Of a stretch of 64,000 nt of DNA, positions 33,297 to 41,342 are shown one piece after another. Numbering within the stretch: position 1 is the first letter of the stretch; every line of letters begins with the position of its first letter. Both the position numbers and the translations under genes were made by a program. The notes beneath the pieces were generated by a model. The model was given only the letters and a program-made list of their open reading frames with translations. It was not told the origin of the DNA and did no database searches. Source of the stretch: Taibaiella helva (GTDB taxonomy: Bacteria > Bacteroidota > Bacteroidia > Chitinophagales > Chitinophagaceae); contig NZ_QUZZ01000002.1 of assembly GCF_003545695.1 (NCBI RefSeq), forward strand, positions 248,001 through 312,000, written 5' to 3'.

Positions 33297-33337
33297 ATAA
33301 CCCTTCCGGCCCGGAAACGGCTGCTGGAAAGGGTTAT
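33297..33337. other. Hairpin after metB
   Basis: ATAACCCTTCC pairs with GGAAAGGGTTAT across an 18-base loop, shortly past the metB stop. It lacks a T run on the plus strand, so it may be an mRNA-stabilising hairpin or a weak terminator rather than an efficient stop. Confidence 0.45.
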
Positions 33338-33367
33338 AGAGACAGACAATGGCCGCTTCAAATTAAT

Positions 33368-33400
33368 TTTGGAAAATAAAAACGGAAACCCTTAGCTTTG
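33368..33400 (+). promoter_or_regulatory. Second Bacteroidota-type promoter inside the methionine region
   Basis: TTTG at 33368-33371, a 21-base gap, and TAGCTTTG at 33393-33400. It would drive osmC-hom-prx-hom apart from the riboswitch. A leader of about 215 bases results; it contains a hairpin at 33453-33492 (CTACAC ... TGACGCA / TGCGTCA ... GTGTAG) but no recognised riboswitch. Confidence 0.6.
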
Positions 33401-33621
33401 TAAGAACGCTTGCATGCTATTGCAAATACTATGATTCACGCAACAAATTTTACTACACGAATTCGAATGACGCAGCCCTGCGTCATGTGTAGCTATTGTT
33501 GCTGCTGGTAATATCCAGGTATCTTTTTTCTTTTTCCCTTTTCTTTTTTGAATGTTCTTGTTGCTTGCCTGTAAAAGGTTTCAGCTACGAACCATTTTGT
33601 CATCTTTTCATTTTCCCGATC

Positions 33622-34074
33622 ATGGCTACTTTAAATTTCTCATTTGCCGGAGAGAGCATCAATGCCGCGAAGCTGCAATCCAGGACCCGTAAGTTCGACC
33701 TTGAATTTGAGAATCCTGTTTATGCAGAAGTGAATGGCGCACAGTTTACCGTTGAGTATTTTTTTTCCATCAACCGGTATGCTGAAAACCTGAGTGAAGC
33801 GTTTCACCTGGCTGCGCGCGAAGCGGGCGTGGCCGTTGAGCACCTCGCGCTCAACATTACCGGATCGCTCAGCTCCGGCGGCAGGCAGGGATACGGCAGC
33901 CGCGACCAGCGCTTCAACAGGATCGATGTGTCTCTGGCCATTGCCGCCGATGCCCCGGATGCCTTGCTGGAAGACATTTTCCGGCTGGCGAAAGAGCTTA
34001 GCCCGGTCGAGGAAGCCCTTTCCGATAAGGTACAGTTCCGCTTTTCACTTAATACTATTATTCATCTGAATTAA
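33622..34074 (+). CDS. OsmC-like protein lacking both catalytic cysteines
   Basis: 150 residues. The second half follows the OsmC fold: EAFHLAAREAGVAVEHLALN, ITGSLSSG, NRIDVSLAIAADAPDALLED, IFRLAKELSPVEEALSDKVQ, FRFSLNTII. Active OsmC/Ohr peroxidases have two redox Cys, but this protein contains no Cys at all. It therefore cannot be a thiol peroxidase of the usual kind. The ATG at 33622 is chosen because the longer frame from 33496 reads as random hydrophobic residues. It sits 18 bases before homoserine dehydrogenase in a SAM-linked operon, so a role in sulfur or methionine metabolism (for example binding a small molecule or persulfide) is possible; that part is inference. Confidence 0.7.
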   Translation: MATLNFSFAGESINAAKLQSRTRKFDLEFENPVYAEVNGAQFTVEYFFSINRYAENLSEAFHLAAREAGVAVEHLALNITGSLSSGGRQGYGSRDQRFNRIDVSLAIAADAPDALLEDIFRLAKELSPVEEALSDKVQFRFSLNTIIHLN

Positions 34075-34091
34075 TCTTAAAAAAACAGAGC

Positions 34092-35357
34092 ATGTCTGAG
34101 AATAAAAAATTGGTCATCGGCCTCTTCGGCTTTGGCGTGGTGGGCGAAGGCCTTTATAAGGTCCTGCAGCAGACGACGTCGCTGAATGGCACCATCAAGA
34201 AGGTCTGCATTAAACATCCCGAGAAAAAGCGGAATGCGCCCGATACCCTTTTCACCACAGAAAAAGAAGCGCTGCTAAACGATAAGGACATCAATGTGAT
34301 CGTCGAAGTGATCGATGATGCGGGTGCTGCATTCGATATCGTACAGACGGCGCTGCGCAACGGTAAGGCGGTGGTCAGCGCGAGCAAAAAAATGATCGCC
34401 GAGCACTTGCCTGAGATCCTTTCCCTGCAAAAGGAAACCGGACTGCCCTTCCTGTACGAAAGCGCTGCCTGCGCTTCCATACCGGTGATCCGCAACCTCG
34501 AGGAATACTATGATAACGACTTGCTGCATTCGATCAGGGCGATCGTGAACGGCTCCACCAATTTCATCCTCACCAAGATACTGGAAGACAAGCTGGACTT
34601 TGCCGACGCGCTGAAGCTGGCGCAGGAGCTGGGCTTTGCGGAAAGCGACCCGAAGCTCGATGTAGAAGGTTACGATGCCGCCAATAAGTGGACCTTCCTG
34701 CTCACCCATGCCTATGGTATCGTAGCGCCGACAAGCAGCATCCTCTTTAACGGGATACAGAATATCCAGCTGAACGATGCCCGGATCGCCCGCGGGCGGG
34801 AGTGTGAGATCAAGCTGGTGGCGCAGGCCAAAAAGCTGGATGATGGCGGCGTAGCGGCCTTTGTGCTGCCGCAGTTCGTGCCGCAGCATGATGCGCTGGC
34901 CTTTGTGCGGCAGGAATACAACGGTGTGGTGATCGAAAGCGGCTTTGCCGATAAGCAGTTTTTCTATGGTAAGGGGGCGGGTAGCTTTCCTACAGCCTCT
35001 GCCGTGCTGAGCGATATCTCGGCGCTGCGCTACGATTATAAATATGAATACAAGAAGCTGTATTACCATGAGCCTTCGAAGCTGTCGTCCGACTTCTATC
35101 TGAAGGTGTATATCAGTGCTGCCGACTGGTCGCAGCTGCCTAAGGAAGAGCTGGAATGGATAGATGAATGGCATAGCGGCCAGCAACGCAGCTATCTTGG
35201 CGGGGTGATCCACTATAGCAGGCTTAAGGACAGCGATTGGTGGAAGCAGCCCGGAGTATCGCTGATACTGGCGCCCGAGGCTATTATCGAGCCGGGTGAG
35301 CTGGAACAATTGCGGCCCGTCAGGACCAAAGCTAGCCTTGAAGATATCCTGGCTTAA
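34092..35357 (+). CDS. hom: Homoserine dehydrogenase (copy 1)
   Basis: 421 residues. The NAD(P) Rossmann motif is KLVIGLFGFGVVGEGLYKVL; further marks are NVIVEVIDDAGAAFDIVQTA, KAVVSASKKMIAEHLPEILS, SIRAIVNGSTNFILTKILED, and the signature ELGFAESDPKLDVEGYDAAN with KW following. It reduces aspartate semialdehyde to homoserine, the branch point to threonine and methionine. The C-terminal 100 residues (KLSSDFYLKVYISAADW, WWKQPGVSLILAPEAI) replace the usual ACT domain with a related but unrecognised sequence. It is in an operon with the OsmC-like gene (18 bases before) and the peroxiredoxin (33 bases after). A paralogue lies at 36060. Confidence 0.9.
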   Translation: MSENKKLVIGLFGFGVVGEGLYKVLQQTTSLNGTIKKVCIKHPEKKRNAPDTLFTTEKEALLNDKDINVIVEVIDDAGAAFDIVQTALRNGKAVVSASKKMIAEHLPEILSLQKETGLPFLYESAACASIPVIRNLEEYYDNDLLHSIRAIVNGSTNFILTKILEDKLDFADALKLAQELGFAESDPKLDVEGYDAANKWTFLLTHAYGIVAPTSSILFNGIQNIQLNDARIARGRECEIKLVAQAKKLDDGGVAAFVLPQFVPQHDALAFVRQEYNGVVIESGFADKQFFYGKGAGSFPTASAVLSDISALRYDYKYEYKKLYYHEPSKLSSDFYLKVYISAADWSQLPKEELEWIDEWHSGQQRSYLGGVIHYSRLKDSDWWKQPGVSLILAPEAIIEPGELEQLRPVRTKASLEDILA

Positions 35358-35389
35358 AATTATTTTCTTATTTTCTTAAAACAAACTGT

Positions 35390-36022
35390 ATGTCATTAAG
35401 ACTGGGTGATGAAGCCCCTGATTTCAAAGCGGCATCGACCATCGGCGATATCCGTTTTCACGAATACCTGGGCAATAGCTGGGGCGTGCTGTTCAGCCAT
35501 CCTGCCGATTATACGCCGGTGTGCACTACCGAACTCGGACGCACCGCGCAGCTCAAAGATGAATTTGACCGCCGCAATGTGAAGGTACTGGCGCTTAGTG
35601 TAGATACGCTTAGCCAGCACCAGGGCTGGATCAGGGATATTGAGGAAACGCAGCAGACCAAAGTGGTTTTCCCTGTGATCGCCGATGAGGACCGCAAGGT
35701 GGCCGGCTTGTACGATATGATCCATCCCAATGCATCGGCTACCGCTACCGTTCGCTCATTATTTGTGATCGGTCCCGATAAGAAGATCAAGCTCACGCTG
35801 ACCTACCCGGCTTCTACAGGCCGCAACTTTAACGAGGTGCTCCGCGTGATCGATTCGCTGCAGCTGACCGCCGGACATAGCGTGGCGACGCCTGCAGACT
35901 GGCAGCAGGGTGAAGATGTGATCGTGGTGCCCGCCATCAGCACGGAAGAAGCCGAAAAGAAATTCCCCGCAGGGCTGCGGATCGTTAAGCCTTACCTGCG
36001 CTACACGCCACAGCCGGAGTAG
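35390..36022 (+). CDS. 1-Cys peroxiredoxin (Prx6 type)
   Basis: 210 residues, the usual length of Prx6-type enzymes. The peroxidatic Cys45 lies in SHPADYTPVCTTELGR, and the rest follows the family: RNVKVLALSVDTLSQHQGWI, VVFPVIADEDRKVAGLYDMI, SLFVIGPDKKIKLTLTYPAS, TGRNFNEVLRVIDSLQLT, and the C-terminal extension DVIVVPAISTEEAEKKFP. There is no resolving Cys, as expected for the 1-Cys group. It reduces hydrogen peroxide or alkyl hydroperoxides in the cytoplasm with an external reductant. It lies between two homoserine dehydrogenase genes with gaps of 32 and 37 bases, so it is probably co-regulated with methionine synthesis. Confidence 0.92.
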   Translation: MSLRLGDEAPDFKAASTIGDIRFHEYLGNSWGVLFSHPADYTPVCTTELGRTAQLKDEFDRRNVKVLALSVDTLSQHQGWIRDIEETQQTKVVFPVIADEDRKVAGLYDMIHPNASATATVRSLFVIGPDKKIKLTLTYPASTGRNFNEVLRVIDSLQLTAGHSVATPADWQQGEDVIVVPAISTEEAEKKFPAGLRIVKPYLRYTPQPE

Positions 36023-36059
36023 ACGCATTCATGATTACCTTAAACAGATCAACGACAAA

Positions 36060-37307
36060 ATGGAAAATCCAATCCGTATAGGACTGTTTGGCTATGGTGT
36101 GGTCGGCTCAGGCTTTGCCCGGCTCCTGGAAGACATCCCGGGCGCGGTGATCAGCCGGGTTATGGTCAAGCATCCCTTCCTGCACCAGGAGCTGGACGCC
36201 GAGCTGCTCGCCGGCCACCTGCACGATATATTGTACAGCAAGGAAATTGACATCATTGTAGAAGCGATAGACGATGCCGAAGCGGCGTTTACGATACTGA
36301 AGCTGGCGCTGGAGCAGGGCAAGCCGGTGATTACAGCCAATAAACGGATGATCGCAAACCATTTGCCCGAGATCATCAGGCTACAGAAACGTTTCAACAC
36401 CCCCGTATTGTACGAAGCCGCCTGCTGCGCAGGTATTCCGGTAATCAGAACGCTGGAAGAGTATTTCAGCCCGGAGCTTACCGCCGGCCTGAGCGGGATC
36501 ATTAACGGCTCTACCAATTATATATTGACGGCAATGGAGCGTTTTCGTTTTCGCTTCGATCATGCGCTGCAACTGGCCCAGGAAGCGGGCTTCGCGGAAA
36601 GCGATGCTGCGCTTGACGTTGAAGGCAAGGACGCCGTCTGTAAACTAAGCATTATTGTACGCCATCTGTGGGGCTTACACGTCGCGCCCGAAGCGCTGTT
36701 GCATACCGGTATCCAGCATGTGCTGCCCCAGGACCTGCGCCTGGCCGAGCAATTGGGTGGGGTAGTGAAGCTGGTGGCCCAGACAAGAAAGCTGGGCCCC
36801 GGCAGCATTACGGCCTTTGTATTGCCCCGGCTGATCGTTAAGGGAACGCCGCTGTACCAGGTGCTGCATGAATACAATGGTATTGTGCTCGAAGATATTA
36901 ATGGCGACGAGCAATTGCTTTACGGCAAAGGCTCCGGTGCCGAACCTACGGCCCGCGGGCTGTGGGCCGATCTTCAGGCCTGGCGCAGGGGCTACCGCTA
37001 TAGCTATCCCGAAAAAGAACCTGTATCGCTGGCCTACGACCAGGAACTGATCCTTCATTTCTCTTTGCCCCATGGCGCCTATGTACCGCCGCAGGTACAG
37101 GAGCAGCTGGAATATTACGCATCCGACAGCCGGTACCGGTATTTCACCGGCAGGTTGTCGCTTGCGGTATTGGCCGTGGGCAGCTGGTGGAAGGAAGAGG
37201 GTATTTCGCTATTGGACATTTCGGCTATCGCCGGCGATGAAGCGGAGCTGAAAGAACAGCTGAATACCCTGATGCTGTTGCGGGCCGATATCTTTCAACC
37301 GGTATAA
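36060..37307 (+). CDS. Homoserine dehydrogenase (copy 2)
   Basis: 415 residues, paralogous to the gene at 34092 across its length. The Rossmann motif is IRIGLFGYGVVGSGFARLLE; shared marks are DIIVEAIDDAEAAFTILKLA, KPVITANKRMIANHLPEIIR, GLSGIINGSTNYILTAMERF and EAGFAESDAALDVEGKDAVC. The C-terminal part (LAYDQELILHFSLPHGAYVP, SWWKEEGISLLDISAI) also matches copy 1, so the two arose by duplication of the whole gene. The duplicate keeps the catalytic core features that I can identify. It ends the operon at the terminator at 37311. Confidence 0.88.
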   Translation: MENPIRIGLFGYGVVGSGFARLLEDIPGAVISRVMVKHPFLHQELDAELLAGHLHDILYSKEIDIIVEAIDDAEAAFTILKLALEQGKPVITANKRMIANHLPEIIRLQKRFNTPVLYEAACCAGIPVIRTLEEYFSPELTAGLSGIINGSTNYILTAMERFRFRFDHALQLAQEAGFAESDAALDVEGKDAVCKLSIIVRHLWGLHVAPEALLHTGIQHVLPQDLRLAEQLGGVVKLVAQTRKLGPGSITAFVLPRLIVKGTPLYQVLHEYNGIVLEDINGDEQLLYGKGSGAEPTARGLWADLQAWRRGYRYSYPEKEPVSLAYDQELILHFSLPHGAYVPPQVQEQLEYYASDSRYRYFTGRLSLAVLAVGSWWKEEGISLLDISAIAGDEAELKEQLNTLMLLRADIFQPV

Positions 37308-37310
37308 AGG

Positions 37311-37343
37311 CAAACATGCGGGCTGAAATGGCCCGCATGTTTG
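37311..37343 (+). terminator. Intrinsic terminator of the methionine operon
   Basis: CAAACATGCGGGC / GCCCGCATGTTTG with a 7-base loop, directly after the second hom gene. It can also serve the convergent gene ending at 37362. Confidence 0.85.
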
Positions 37344-37361
37344 TGTGGGGTTTGCGTTTGG

Positions 37362-38195
37362 CTATTCCCGCTCACTGCTGTTGCTGCTCTGCCTGGAAAA
37401 GCGCGGCGCATAATGGCCAACCACACCAAAGGAAATGAACATGGGCGCTGTGCCGCTGACGCGGTTGTCCCGGGTCATCTGGGTGCCGAAGCCGGCCTGT
37501 ATATTGAACTTGACATAGGGCGATCCGAACTCAAAATTGACAAAAGGCTCCACGAAGGGGAACAGGTTGTTCTCTACGTTGGCGCCGTCGCCGGTAATGT
37601 AGTTGACCAGGTTAGGGTCATTGACCGGCTTGAAGTCGTAATATTTATGTACGGCAAAGCGGAGACCTGCCGTGAAGGATATCTTATCGTCGCCGAAGCC
37701 CAGCGCGGGCTGGATGAAGTAGCGATGGTAACGGGTATCGTAATCGTAATTGAGGCGGCGTATGCCCCGTCTTTCCAGCTTACCGTTGGCATAGCCGGCA
37801 TAGACCTCTACCTTGCCGCGGCTGCCGAACGTGCTGAAATAGCCGGCGCCGATCTCGAAGCGGTGCCCGTTGAATTTACCGCCCACATTCTTCTCGGTCA
37901 GGAACGTGCCCGACTCCTCTTTAATATAGCGGTTAAGGGTGGAACGGTAAGAGGCGATGATCCCGAAGTGATTGGCCGGGGCAAAGGCAATATCAAAAGC
38001 CGGGCTGAGAATGCCGCCCTTGGAGTCGCCGCTGTCGATATCGTTGGTCTGCGGTTTGAACGAAAGGGTAGCCTTACCCTCCAGCGCTTCGGTAAGTCCC
38101 GGAGTATTGGCTCTCTCGGGGAAATACATCTTTTGCTGACAGGAGAGCAGGAGCAAGGGCAAGGCAAGCAAAAACAGCATGTAGTTTTTCTTCAT
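37362..38195 (-). CDS. Outer-membrane-type beta-barrel lipoprotein of unknown function
   Basis: 277 residues. The signal MKKNYMLFLLALPLLLLSC is a clear lipobox with Cys19. The mature part has repeated amphipathic strands ending in aromatic residues: FDIAFAPANHFGIIASYRST, GHRFEIGAGYFSTFGSRGKV, EVYAGYANGKLERRG, RYFIQPALGFGDDKISFTAG, YVKFNIQAGFGTQMTRD. This is the pattern of outer-membrane beta barrels (OprF/PorT-like), but the combination with a lipid anchor is unusual. No function is known. The long frame from 38315 was rejected as the start because it covers the kup promoter region. Confidence 0.65.
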   Translation of the reverse strand: MKKNYMLFLLALPLLLLSCQQKMYFPERANTPGLTEALEGKATLSFKPQTNDIDSGDSKGGILSPAFDIAFAPANHFGIIASYRSTLNRYIKEESGTFLTEKNVGGKFNGHRFEIGAGYFSTFGSRGKVEVYAGYANGKLERRGIRRLNYDYDTRYHRYFIQPALGFGDDKISFTAGLRFAVHKYYDFKPVNDPNLVNYITGDGANVENNLFPFVEPFVNFEFGSPYVKFNIQAGFGTQMTRDNRVSGTAPMFISFGVVGHYAPRFSRQSSNSSERE

Positions 38196-38303
38196 AAAAA
38201 GGGGGATTCGTGAGTAATATTCCGGGTGCTGAAGGTTGGTTCGGCCCTTCACCGGATGAGAATCAAATATTAAAATACAAAATTTATGGCAAAATAACAA
38301 TAA

Positions 38304-38332
38304 TTGCAATTTCAAGTAAACTGCTACCTTTG
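38304..38332 (+). promoter_or_regulatory. Bacteroidota-type promoter of kup
   Basis: TTG at 38304-38306, an 18-base gap, and TACCTTTG at 38325-38332. Transcription should start near 38337, about 20 bases before the GTG start of kup. This position rules out an earlier start in the same frame. Confidence 0.75.
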
Positions 38333-38357
38333 CCCCCTAAATAAATTTCACCTCGTT

Positions 38358-40301
38358 GTGGGAACACTTGTTAAGAAGGCGACTTTTGCCGGAATTATTA
38401 TTGCACTGGGCATTGTTTTTGGTGATATTGGTACTTCCCCGCTTTACACAATGGGTGCGATCGTCAGGGGGAAGGTTATTTCTGAATTACTGGTTATCGG
38501 CGGGGTTTCCTGCATTATCTGGACCCTTACGCTTCAAACGACCGTCAAATATGTAATGCTCACCCTCCGGGCCGATAACAAGGGAGAAGGAGGGATCTTC
38601 TCGCTCTTTGCGCTGGTCCGGCGACACGCCAAATGGATCGTATTTTTTGCTATGATCGGCGGCGCCGCTTTGCTTGCCGATGGATTGATCACCCCACCTA
38701 TCACGGTTACTTCTGCTATTGAGGGGCTTGAACTCAGCCCTAAGCTCACAATCACTACGGTACTGATCATTATCGGCGGCATCTTTTTCATGCAGCAGTT
38801 CGGCACCAATTCCATCGGTAAGCTGTTCGGGCCCATTATGGTCACCTGGTTCCTGCTGATGGCTATCCTGGGTATCATGCACCTTGGGGATAATATGCGT
38901 ATCTTCATGGCTTTTAATCCCTATTATGCCATTAAGCTGCTGATCGAATACCCGCATGGCTTCTGGCTGCTGGGCGCCGTATTCCTTTGTACTACCGGGG
39001 CCGAGGCCTTGTATTCCGACCTGGGGCACGTAGGCCGTGCGAATATACGCGCATCCTGGGCTTTTGTAAAAATATGCCTGCTGTTGAACTATATCGGGCA
39101 GGGTTCTTACCTGCTGCAGAATTTCCTGGGTCGTCAGTATACCGGTGAGACCAGCGTTTTCTTTGCCCTGGCGCCCGAAGGTCCTGCGCGGGTAGCCGCT
39201 ATCGTAGTGGCTACCCTGGCCGCGATCATCGCTTCGCAGGCATTGATCTCCGGCTCGTTTACCCTGGTGAACGAAGCCATCAAGCTGAACCTGTGGCCTA
39301 AGATGAAGATCAATTTCCCTACCACCGAAAGGGGCCAGCTGTTTATCCCCGGCATTAATTTCGTGCTTTGGCTGGGCTGCTCCGTTGTGGTGCTCTTCTT
39401 CCAGACTTCCGCCAACATGGAAGGCGCCTATGGTTTGTCCATCACCATTACGATGATCATGACCTCGCTGCTGCTGAGCTTTTACCTGTTCACCAGGAGA
39501 GTGCCCCGCGCCTGGATCGCTGTGTACCTGGCCGTCTATCTCACCATCGAATTCTCGTTCCTGATCGCCAACCTGGAAAAATTCCCTTATCCGCACAATG
39601 GTTTCGTAACCGTATTCATCGCCGGTGGTATTTTCGGCGTGATGTTCATGTGGTACAAAGCCCGGCGCATCAAAAACCGCTACGTGGAGTTTGTGCGCTT
39701 GGAAGATTATGTGCCCATTATCCAGGAGCTGAGCAACGACCGCAGCATTCCCAAATATGCGACGCACCTGGTTTATATGACCAGCGCCAACTTTTCCAAA
39801 GAAATAGAGCATAAGATCATTTTTTCCATCCTCTACAAAAAGCCCAAACGCGCCGATATCTACTGGTTTGTGCATGTGGACGTTATGGATGAGCCTTATA
39901 CCATGGATTACGTGGTGCAAACGGTGATCCCCAACGAGATCATCCGCATCGAATTCCGCCTGGGCTTCCGCGTGGAGCACCGCATCCAGATGATGTTTAA
40001 GAAAGTGGTGGAGGAAATGGTTGCCAACAAAGAAGTGAATGTAACGAGCCGCTACGAATCCCTTAGCAAGAACAACGTACGCGGTGATTTCCGCTTTATC
40101 GTCATGGAAAAATTCCTGTCACGCGACAACGACCTGCCCTTCCTGGACAAGCTGGTCATGCGCGGCTATTTTTTCCTTAAAAAAGTAAGTCTTTCCGAAG
40201 AACGGAGCTTTGGCCTTGACCAGAGCGATGTAACCGTGGAGAAATTCCCCCTGCTGGTTTCCAAAGCCTCCGACATCAAGCTGCGCCGGGTAGGCGATTA
40301 A
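38358..40301 (+). CDS. kup: KUP-family potassium uptake protein
   Basis: 647 residues. The N-terminal signature is IIIALGIVFGDIGTSPLYTM, followed by IIWTLTLQTTVKYVMLTLRA, DNKGEGGIFSLFALVRR, and about 12 membrane helices in the first 440 residues (for example FGPIMVTWFLLMAILGIM, IAVYLAVYLTIEFSFLIANL). A cytoplasmic domain of about 200 residues ends the protein. KUP proteins take up K+ with protons. The start is GTG at 38358 (VGTLVKKATFAGIII), because the promoter element lies at 38325 and the upstream frame reads through it. ribF follows after 37 bases. Confidence 0.92.
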   Translation: MGTLVKKATFAGIIIALGIVFGDIGTSPLYTMGAIVRGKVISELLVIGGVSCIIWTLTLQTTVKYVMLTLRADNKGEGGIFSLFALVRRHAKWIVFFAMIGGAALLADGLITPPITVTSAIEGLELSPKLTITTVLIIIGGIFFMQQFGTNSIGKLFGPIMVTWFLLMAILGIMHLGDNMRIFMAFNPYYAIKLLIEYPHGFWLLGAVFLCTTGAEALYSDLGHVGRANIRASWAFVKICLLLNYIGQGSYLLQNFLGRQYTGETSVFFALAPEGPARVAAIVVATLAAIIASQALISGSFTLVNEAIKLNLWPKMKINFPTTERGQLFIPGINFVLWLGCSVVVLFFQTSANMEGAYGLSITITMIMTSLLLSFYLFTRRVPRAWIAVYLAVYLTIEFSFLIANLEKFPYPHNGFVTVFIAGGIFGVMFMWYKARRIKNRYVEFVRLEDYVPIIQELSNDRSIPKYATHLVYMTSANFSKEIEHKIIFSILYKKPKRADIYWFVHVDVMDEPYTMDYVVQTVIPNEIIRIEFRLGFRVEHRIQMMFKKVVEEMVANKEVNVTSRYESLSKNNVRGDFRFIVMEKFLSRDNDLPFLDKLVMRGYFFLKKVSLSEERSFGLDQSDVTVEKFPLLVSKASDIKLRRVGD

Positions 40302-40338
40302 GACAGGCCGCCTCTTCCGCAGCAACAATTATTGCATA

Positions 40339-41262
40339 ATGGCCGTATTTCATCAATTAGACCAATTCCCTTCTTTCCGTAATCCTGTAGTGACTATCGG
40401 CTCGTTCGATGGTGTGCATCACGGGCATAAAGTGATCCTCTCCGAAGTCGTAAAGGCTGCCCGGGCCGTGAATGGCGAAAGTATCCTGATTACCTTTGAG
40501 CCGCATCCGCGGAAGATCATTCATCCCGAGCAACCCCTGGGCCTGCTGACCTCGCCCGAGCAGAAGATTGCGCTCATCACCGCCGAAGGTATCGACCATG
40601 TGGTTGTGGTGCCCTTCACACGCGACTTCTCTATGATGTCTGCTGCGGAATACGTAGCCGATTTCCTGCTGAAGAATTTTAAGCCGCATACTATTATTAT
40701 CGGCTACGATCATCGCTTCGGCCATAGCCGCGAAGGGAATATTGACCTGCTGAAGCAAATGCTACCCGGTACCGTCAAGGTGATCGAGATACCGGCGCAG
40801 CTGATTGAAGATGCTGCTGTGAGCTCGACCAAGATCCGCAATGCTTTGCTGAAGGGCAATGTAGCGGAGGCCGGCGAAATGCTGGAACGCTCCTATTCCT
40901 TTAGCGCTATGGTAGTGCATGGCGACAAGATAGGCCGCACGATCGGCTATCCCACTGCAAACCTGCAGCCGGTCTATCCCGACATCCTGGTGCCCGGTAT
41001 CGGCATTTATGCCGTAGGTGTTACCTGGAAAGGAAAGCAATATAAAGGAATGATGAGCATCGGCTACCGGCCTACAGTAACCGAGGAGAAAAAGATCACC
41101 TGCGAGGTCAATATCCTGGACTTCAACGAAGATCTTTACGGCCAGGTGCTGACCATTCAATTCCTGCATTACATCCGCGGCGAAGAGAAGTTTGCTTCGC
41201 TGGATGCGCTGAAGGAACAGATCGCCAGGGATGAGGTAAGGACAAGGGAGCTGCTGGCCTGA
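40339..41262 (+). CDS. ribF: Bifunctional riboflavin kinase/FAD synthetase
   Basis: 307 residues, full length. The N-terminal FAD synthetase (nucleotidyltransferase) part shows VVTIGSFDGVHHGHKVILSE, LITFEPHPRKIIHP, IIGYDHRFGHSREGNIDLL and VSSTKIRNALLKGNVAEAGE. The C-terminal riboflavin kinase part shows GRTIGYPTANLQPVYPDILV, GIGIYAVGVTWKGKQYKGMM and CEVNILDFNEDLYGQVLTI. It makes FMN and then FAD from riboflavin in the cytoplasm. It follows kup with a 37-base gap and is closed by the terminator at 41293. Confidence 0.95.
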   Translation: MAVFHQLDQFPSFRNPVVTIGSFDGVHHGHKVILSEVVKAARAVNGESILITFEPHPRKIIHPEQPLGLLTSPEQKIALITAEGIDHVVVVPFTRDFSMMSAAEYVADFLLKNFKPHTIIIGYDHRFGHSREGNIDLLKQMLPGTVKVIEIPAQLIEDAAVSSTKIRNALLKGNVAEAGEMLERSYSFSAMVVHGDKIGRTIGYPTANLQPVYPDILVPGIGIYAVGVTWKGKQYKGMMSIGYRPTVTEEKKITCEVNILDFNEDLYGQVLTIQFLHYIRGEEKFASLDALKEQIARDEVRTRELLA

Positions 41263-41292
41263 AACAAATGATAACATGATTTTGCGGCATAC

Positions 41293-41325
41293 AAAAGCGG
41301 CCAGGTGGATCACCTGGCCGCTTTT
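41293..41325. terminator. Bidirectional terminator between ribF and the T9SS gene
   Basis: A perfect 15-base stem, AAAAGCGGCCAGGTG / CACCTGGCCGCTTTT, with a 3-base loop. It lies between the convergent stops at 41262 and 41343. Confidence 0.9.
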
Positions 41326-41342
41326 ACTATTGTTATCTCTGG

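Noticed and set aside
38487-39980. Minus-strand frame of 497 codons opposite kup
   Set aside because: The plus strand is a definite KUP transporter; the minus frame has the His/Gln/Asp-rich composition typical of antisense shadows.
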